Shown here one piece after another: positions 60,193 to 64,000 of a stretch of 64,000 bases of DNA. The position numbers and the translations under genes were made by a program. This DNA comes from Turicibacter sp. (GTDB lineage Bacteria; Bacillota; Bacilli; MOL361; Turicibacteraceae). Location: the NCBI GenBank assembly GCA_030531025.1, contig JAUMTV010000002.1, forward strand, positions 20,907 through 84,906. The letters are read 5' to 3'. Positions within the stretch are counted from its first letter, which is position 1. Each line of letters opens with the position of its first letter. The notes under the pieces were generated by a model. The model had not been told where the DNA came from. It worked only from the letters and a program-made list of their open reading frames with translations, and made no database searches.

Positions 60193-60218
60193 TCGCATGT
60201 TTATCATGCGATTTTTTT
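60191..60218 (+). terminator. Terminator after YhgE/Pip gene
   Basis: Perfect 9-bp stem AATCGCATG (60191-60199) with 60205-60213, T7 tail, overlapping the stop codon. Confidence 0.85.
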
Positions 60219-60247
60219 GAAATTAAAGGAATTAGCACTTAAATGAG

Positions 60248-60276
60248 TTGACACTAATTTTAGGTTATGATATAAA
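60248..60276 (+). promoter_or_regulatory. Strong SigA promoter of htpG
   Basis: TTGACA (60248-60253), exactly 17 bases, TATAAA (60271-60276) with TG one base upstream. Transcription starts just before the CIRCE element. Confidence 0.85.
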
Positions 60277-60289
60277 TTGGATATGGGTA

Positions 60290-60316
60290 TTAGCACTCTA
60301 TGTTATTGAGTGATAA
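60290..60316 (+). promoter_or_regulatory. CIRCE operator (HrcA site)
   Basis: TTAGCACTC, nine bases, GAGTGATAA. It matches CIRCE (TTAGCACTC-N9-GAGTGCTAA) at 17 of 18 arm positions and lies in the htpG leader, right after the predicted transcription start. Confidence 0.9.
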
Positions 60317-60340
60317 AAAAGAAACAGAGGAGCGATTAAA

Positions 60341-62206
60341 TTGAAACAATTTAAAGCAGAGTCAAAACGATTATTAGATTTAATGATTAATTCAATTTAC
60401 ACACATCGTGAAATTTTCTTACGTGAGTTAATTTCGAATGCAAGTGATGCGATTGATAAACTATATTATAAAGCCTTAACAGATTCAGATTTAAGCTTCA
60501 ATGCAGATGATTACTTTATTAAAATTTCTATTGATGAAGCGAAGCGTCAGATTACGATTTCTGATACAGGAATCGGGATGACAGAAGCGGAGTTGGATGA
60601 ACATTTAGGGGTTATCGCTAAAAGTGGTTCATTACAATTTAAAAAAGATACAGAGTTAGAAGATGGTCATGATATTATTGGACAATTTGGGGTTGGATTT
60701 TATTCAGCTTTCTTAGTGGCTGATAAAGTGACTGTCATTTCAAAAGCTTTAGGAGCAGAAACAGCTTATAAGTGGGAATCATGTGGAGCCGATGGATATA
60801 CGATTGAACCTTGTGAAAAAGAAACTGTTGGAACAGACATCATTTTAACAGTAAAAGAAAACACAGAAGATGAAAACTTCGATGAATATTTAGATGTTTA
60901 TAAGTTAAAATCAATTATTAAAAAATATTCAGACTTTATTCGTTATCCAATTAAAATGGATTTAACACGCTCACAACTAAAAGAAGGTAGTGAAAGTGAA
61001 TATGAAGAAGTAACAGAAGAACAAACAGTTAATAGCATGGTTCCAATTTGGAAGAAAAATAAACGCGAATTGACTGATGAAGATTATGAAAACTTCTATA
61101 ATGAAAAACACTTTGGATTTGATCAACCATTAGCACATGTTCATTTAAGTGTAGATGGAACAGTAAGCTATAATGCTATTTTGTATATTCCAGAGAAGAT
61201 GCCATATGATTTTTATACAACAGAGTATGAAAAAGGATTAGAACTTTATTCAAGTGGCGTATTAATCATGAATAAATGCGCAGATTTATTACCAGACTAT
61301 TTTAGTTTCGTCAAAGGAATTGTAGATTCAGAAGACTTATCATTAAATATTTCACGTGAAATCTTACAACATGATCGTCAATTAAAATTAATTGCAAAGA
61401 ACATTAAAACGAAAATTAAAAATGAATTAGAAAAAATGATTAAAAATGATCGTGAAAAGTATGAAACATTCTATCAATCATTTGGACGTCAATTAAAATA
61501 TGGGGTTTATTCAGACTTTGGAGCAAACAAAGACGTGCTACAAGATTTATTAATGTTTGCTTCATCTTATGAAGATAAATTAGTGACATTAGATGAATAC
61601 GTGTCTCGCATGAAAGAAGATCAAACGCATATTTACTATGCAGTAGGAGATTCAATTGATCGTATTAAAAAGTTACCACAATCAGAGGCTGTGTTAGATA
61701 AAGGATATGAGATTTTATACTTCACAGAAGATATTGATGAATTTGCCATTAAGATGTTAATGTCATATCAAGATAAAGAGTTTAAATCTGTGTCAAGTGC
61801 TGACTTAGGGTTAGATACAGATGCACAAGATGAAGAAGCAACAAAAGAGTTTGCAACGTTATTTGAAAATATGACGTCAGTATTAAGCGGAAAAGTTAAA
61901 GCTGTTCGTGCAAGCCGCCGTTTAAAATCTCATCCTGTTTGTTTAGCCAATGAAGGGGATTTATCCATTGAAATGGAAAAGGTATTAAACTCAATGCCAA
62001 ATGGTCAGCAAGTAAAAGCTGATAAAGTATTAGAAGTTAATGTTAACCATGATGTGTTTAAATCATTACAAGCTGCATATGAACATGACCAAGAGAAGTT
62101 TGATTTATTTACAGATGTCTTATATAATCAAGCACGCTTAATCGAAGGTTTAGACATTGAAGATCCAGTGGCATTTACAAATAATGTTTGTCGATTAATG
62201 AAATAA
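60341..62206 (+). CDS. htpG: Molecular chaperone HtpG (Hsp90 family)
   Basis: A 621-residue Hsp90 homologue. The ATP lid motifs are intact: [14 protein letters not shown] near residue 27, D-T-G-I-G-M-T near 78, and [11 protein letters not shown] near 115. The middle domain has the S-R-E-I-L-Q loop with the catalytic Arg. It folds and remodels client proteins in the cytoplasm. The start is TTG with GAGG AG 9 bases upstream; the next Met is too far inside. Regulation is by HrcA through CIRCE, unlike Bacillus subtilis htpG. Followed by a terminator. Confidence 0.95.
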   Translation: MKQFKAESKRLLDLMINSIYTHREIFLRELISNASDAIDKLYYKALTDSDLSFNADDYFIKISIDEAKRQITISDTGIGMTEAELDEHLGVIAKSGSLQFKKDTELEDGHDIIGQFGVGFYSAFLVADKVTVISKALGAETAYKWESCGADGYTIEPCEKETVGTDIILTVKENTEDENFDEYLDVYKLKSIIKKYSDFIRYPIKMDLTRSQLKEGSESEYEEVTEEQTVNSMVPIWKKNKRELTDEDYENFYNEKHFGFDQPLAHVHLSVDGTVSYNAILYIPEKMPYDFYTTEYEKGLELYSSGVLIMNKCADLLPDYFSFVKGIVDSEDLSLNISREILQHDRQLKLIAKNIKTKIKNELEKMIKNDREKYETFYQSFGRQLKYGVYSDFGANKDVLQDLLMFASSYEDKLVTLDEYVSRMKEDQTHIYYAVGDSIDRIKKLPQSEAVLDKGYEILYFTEDIDEFAIKMLMSYQDKEFKSVSSADLGLDTDAQDEEATKEFATLFENMTSVLSGKVKAVRASRRLKSHPVCLANEGDLSIEMEKVLNSMPNGQQVKADKVLEVNVNHDVFKSLQAAYEHDQEKFDLFTDVLYNQARLIEGLDIEDPVAFTNNVCRLMK

Positions 62207-62216
62207 TCATCATTTC

Positions 62217-62246
62217 AGGAGCCTGTCTTATTAGCAGGCTCCTTTT
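62217..62246 (+). terminator. Terminator of htpG
   Basis: Perfect 9-bp stem AGGAGCCTG (62217-62225) with 62235-62243, T4 tail. Confidence 0.82.
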
Positions 62247-62260
62247 AATTTACGCTGTGT

Positions 62261-63368
62261 TAGACAATTTTGTTGATAACTTGAATAGACATCTCTGAAT
62301 ATGTTAAACTAATACTAAACGAATGTTCGAGGTGAGACCATGCCAACTTTGAGTACTATTAAAGCAGATATTCTAACTTTAACAGATATGCAATAGGCAA
62401 ATTTATTGAATTATATTTCAGAGATTTTATCTCTAAGCCCTGTTTCAATGTGAGATTGTCGAGAAGCTTGCTTCTCAAAAGGAAAAATCTTCCCTCATTG
62501 CAGAAGTCATGAGGTTTGTAAATATGGGAGTTCATCTGGTAAACAACGTTATAAGTGTAAGTCTTGTCTTCGAACATTTACTGAATTTTCAAAATCGGTT
62601 TTATCAAGTTCAAAACTTCCGTTAGCGCACTGGTTGGAGTATGCCAAATGCATGATTTTAGGATTAAGTATCCGTCGTGCTGCTATTCAATTTGGGGTAT
62701 GTGTAAAGACCTCTGTTTACATGCGTCATCGAATTTTAGATTCCATTCGTCCTTATATTGGAATGGGGCATTTAGAGGGTGTGGTAGAAATGGATGAGAC
62801 ATACTTTGCAGAATCTTTTAAAGGGAACCATGTAAAGAGTGGTTTTACTATGCCACGTCCATCTCGCAAACGTGGTAAAGAAGTAACTAAGCGTGGAATT
62901 AGTTCTGAGCAAGTCTGTGTTTTAACAGGGTTAGACCGCCAAGGAAATATTTATGCGGAGTTTATCTGTAAAGGACGTATGAAAAGCTCTGATTTAAATC
63001 GTGTATTAGAAGGGCATATTGAAAAAGAATCTATTTTATGCACCGATAGCCATAAAAGTTATATTCAATTTGTCAAAGATTTTGGATTAGAGCATAAACG
63101 AATAGAGAGTGGCAAACGTAAAACAGATGACTTTTACAACATTCAACGTCTCAACACTTTTCATAGTCGTTTAAAGGTGTGGATGACCCATTTTAAAGGT
63201 GTATCCACTAAATACTTGGTGAACTATCTTTATTGGATGAAGTGGTTAGAATACTTCAAAGACGATAAAGAAGTTTTAAAAGGGAAGAGTATGCTTCTCC
63301 AAACAGTCACAAGTCAATTAGAACTAAATATTGAAGACTATTGGATTAGAACAGCATTGTTTAGATAG
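62261..63368 (+). mobile_element. IS1595-type insertion sequence, inactivated
   Basis: Candidate terminal inverted repeats are TAGACAATTTTGTT (62261-62274) and AACAGCATTGTTTA (63350-63363), matching at 11 of 14 positions when one is complemented. They enclose one transposase gene with two in-frame stops. The outer limits are approximate, and I could not identify a target-site duplication. Confidence 0.6.
62340..63368 (+). pseudogene. IS1595-family (ISXO2-like) transposase with two premature stops
   Basis: Read from the ATG at 62340 (GAGGTGAG upstream), the frame stays constant to the TAG at 63366 but is broken by TAG at 62394 and TGA at 62451. Codons after the second stop encode the N-terminal zinc ribbon (F-P-H-C-R-S ... 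Y-K-C-K-S-C), followed by the ISXO2-like DDE domain: E-M-D-E-T-Y-F, L-C-T-D-S-H-K-S-Y, and F-H-S-R-L-K-V-W ... F-K-G-V-S-T-K-Y-L-V-N-Y. Internal translation from 62634 would give 244 residues without the DNA-binding ribbon. Probably inactive unless supplied in trans. Confidence 0.85.
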
Positions 63369-63454
63369 ATTAACCACATTTTTATTGTTATTTTTTTCCT
63401 TATGTTGATATAATTAATCAGAATTAACAATAAATTAAATGGAGGTTGATGATT

Positions 63455-63880
63455 TTGAAAAGAATTGGATTATTTATAGGTATTATCGTAGTTGTTTTAG
63501 GATGTTATTTTATTTCCATTTATTCATTCAGTCTAAATGAAAATAAAGTTGGAAGTATTGAAGTGCGTAAAAATGGAGAAGAGCGTATTAAACTATCTAA
63601 GGAGGAAGTATCGTATTTAGTTAGCGAACTGAATGACTTAAAATTCAGGATTTTTAACGAAGACCTTGAGATAACAACAGACGCGGCAGGATACAAAGGT
63701 CCTCAAAAAAAATTCCGTATTTTTTTGTTCGATAAAAATGGAAATGAATTAGCAGATATTCGGGTATACGATGAGAAAAATATCTCTTATGTTAAAGAAT
63801 TTGACGGAAGTTTCTCATTAGGATATCATACGACAAATGGAGAACTTGATTTGGAAAAGTTAAGCTCATTAGTTGAATAA
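63455..63880 (+). CDS. Small membrane-anchored or lipoprotein, unknown
   Basis: A 141-residue protein starting at TTG 63455, 9 bases after GGAGG. ATG 63449 is only 3 bases from that site. The hydrophobic N-terminus I-G-L-F-I-G-I-I-V-V-V-L-G-C contains a usable lipobox (V-L-G-C). The rest is beta-rich: I-E-V-R-K-N-G-E-E-R-I-K-L, F-R-I-F-L-F-D-K-N-G-N-E-L-A-D-I-R-V. No family is recognised. It lies directly behind the insertion sequence. From 63917 to the window end no feature is visible. Confidence 0.55.
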   Translation: MKRIGLFIGIIVVVLGCYFISIYSFSLNENKVGSIEVRKNGEERIKLSKEEVSYLVSELNDLKFRIFNEDLEITTDAAGYKGPQKKFRIFLFDKNGNELADIRVYDEKNISYVKEFDGSFSLGYHTTNGELDLEKLSSLVE

Positions 63881-63915
63881 AAAAAGTGAAGATACTCAAT
63901 CTTCACTTTTTTTAT
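63880..63915 (+). terminator. Terminator of the small lipoprotein gene
   Basis: Perfect 14-bp stem AAAAAAGTGAAGAT (63880-63893) with 63899-63912, T run; it overlaps the stop codon. Confidence 0.88.
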
Positions 63916-64000
63916 TCTTTTATCAACATTTTTCTCTAACATAGCTTTAATTTATAATTATAGTAAAAGTGAAATATATCTTTGTAGGATTAGTAAGCAA

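Noticed and set aside
62359..62577. Minus-strand frame opposite the transposase N-terminus
   Set aside because: It is antisense to the recognisable zinc-ribbon codons of the transposase and has no ribosome site.
1..64000. CRISPR array, prophage, rRNA or tRNA genes
   Set aside because: I saw no regular direct-repeat array, phage structural genes, rRNA or tRNA cloverleaf sequence on either strand by reading; tRNA detection by eye is not exhaustive.

Overview
The window reads as chromosomal DNA from a low-GC, Gram-positive, endospore-forming, mostly anaerobic Firmicute. The evidence is strong GGAGG-type ribosome sites, SigA-type promoters, a T-box leader, a CIRCE operator, spore-coat genes (two CotX/V-domain proteins, a CotD-like protein, YabG), an LPxTG-type surface protein with a class D sortase, and an anaerobic sulfite reductase operon. 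A Turicibacter-like gut organism would fit, but that is inference; there is no rRNA here to settle it.

Layout. 1-6.3 kb: 3' part of a DinG/XPD-type helicase, then a MarR regulator with a heterodimeric ABC exporter behind a long palindromic operator. 6.4-12.5 kb: sugar transferase, peptidase T, signal peptidase, RluD-type pseudouridine synthase, cytidine deaminase, a ParB-fold protein and a membrane Mrr-like protein. 13-19.8 kb: group-2-like sigma factor, pirin, two spore-coat genes, galE, VanZ, a proline-rich coiled-coil protein behind a 7-codon upstream ORF, a YkyA-like lipoprotein and a GNAT. 20-26 kb: YjeM-type transporter, the TldD/TldE protease pair, and a sortase-substrate pair. 26-31 kb: two Fur-box-preceded units (a CydDC/IrtAB-like ABC pair; YgbA, YbaN and a small membrane protein). 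31-39.6 kb: a Crp/Fnr regulator, then asrABC followed by a nitrate-reductase-type molybdoenzyme, a 16-Cys ferredoxin, an FAD oxidoreductase and a TDT anion channel, behind two CRP-type palindromes. 40-46.8 kb: threonine-aldolase-like enzyme, BdhA-type dehydrogenase, cation efflux, Bcp, YaaA, EFR1-type ferredoxin. 47-52.4 kb: glucose-family PTS IICB, AraC regulator, CotD-like coat protein, phosphodiesterase. 52.4-57.2 kb: amino-acid ABC transporter controlled by a T-box, YabG, SLC13/ArsB-type permease. 57.3-64 kb: remnant of a PuuD-like amidotransferase, Fur-family regulator with YhgE/Pip, CIRCE-controlled htpG, an inactivated IS1595-type element and a small lipoprotein.

The most unusual signals are not genes. 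First, three start sites (19313, 39936, and 41227 on the minus strand) lack a Shine-Dalgarno sequence at normal distance, but each has a strong GGAGG 29-35 bases upstream with a perfect or near-perfect hairpin exactly between it and the ATG. Folding the hairpin restores a 5-10 base spacing. Second, a dispersed two-hairpin element occurs three times (8.27, 10.77 and 51.0 kb), always in the same orientation between divergent genes. One copy carries a nested hairpin insertion, and one diverged copy keeps both hairpins with different sequence. Third, several intrinsic terminators overlap the last codons of convergent genes, so the coding space is very compact.
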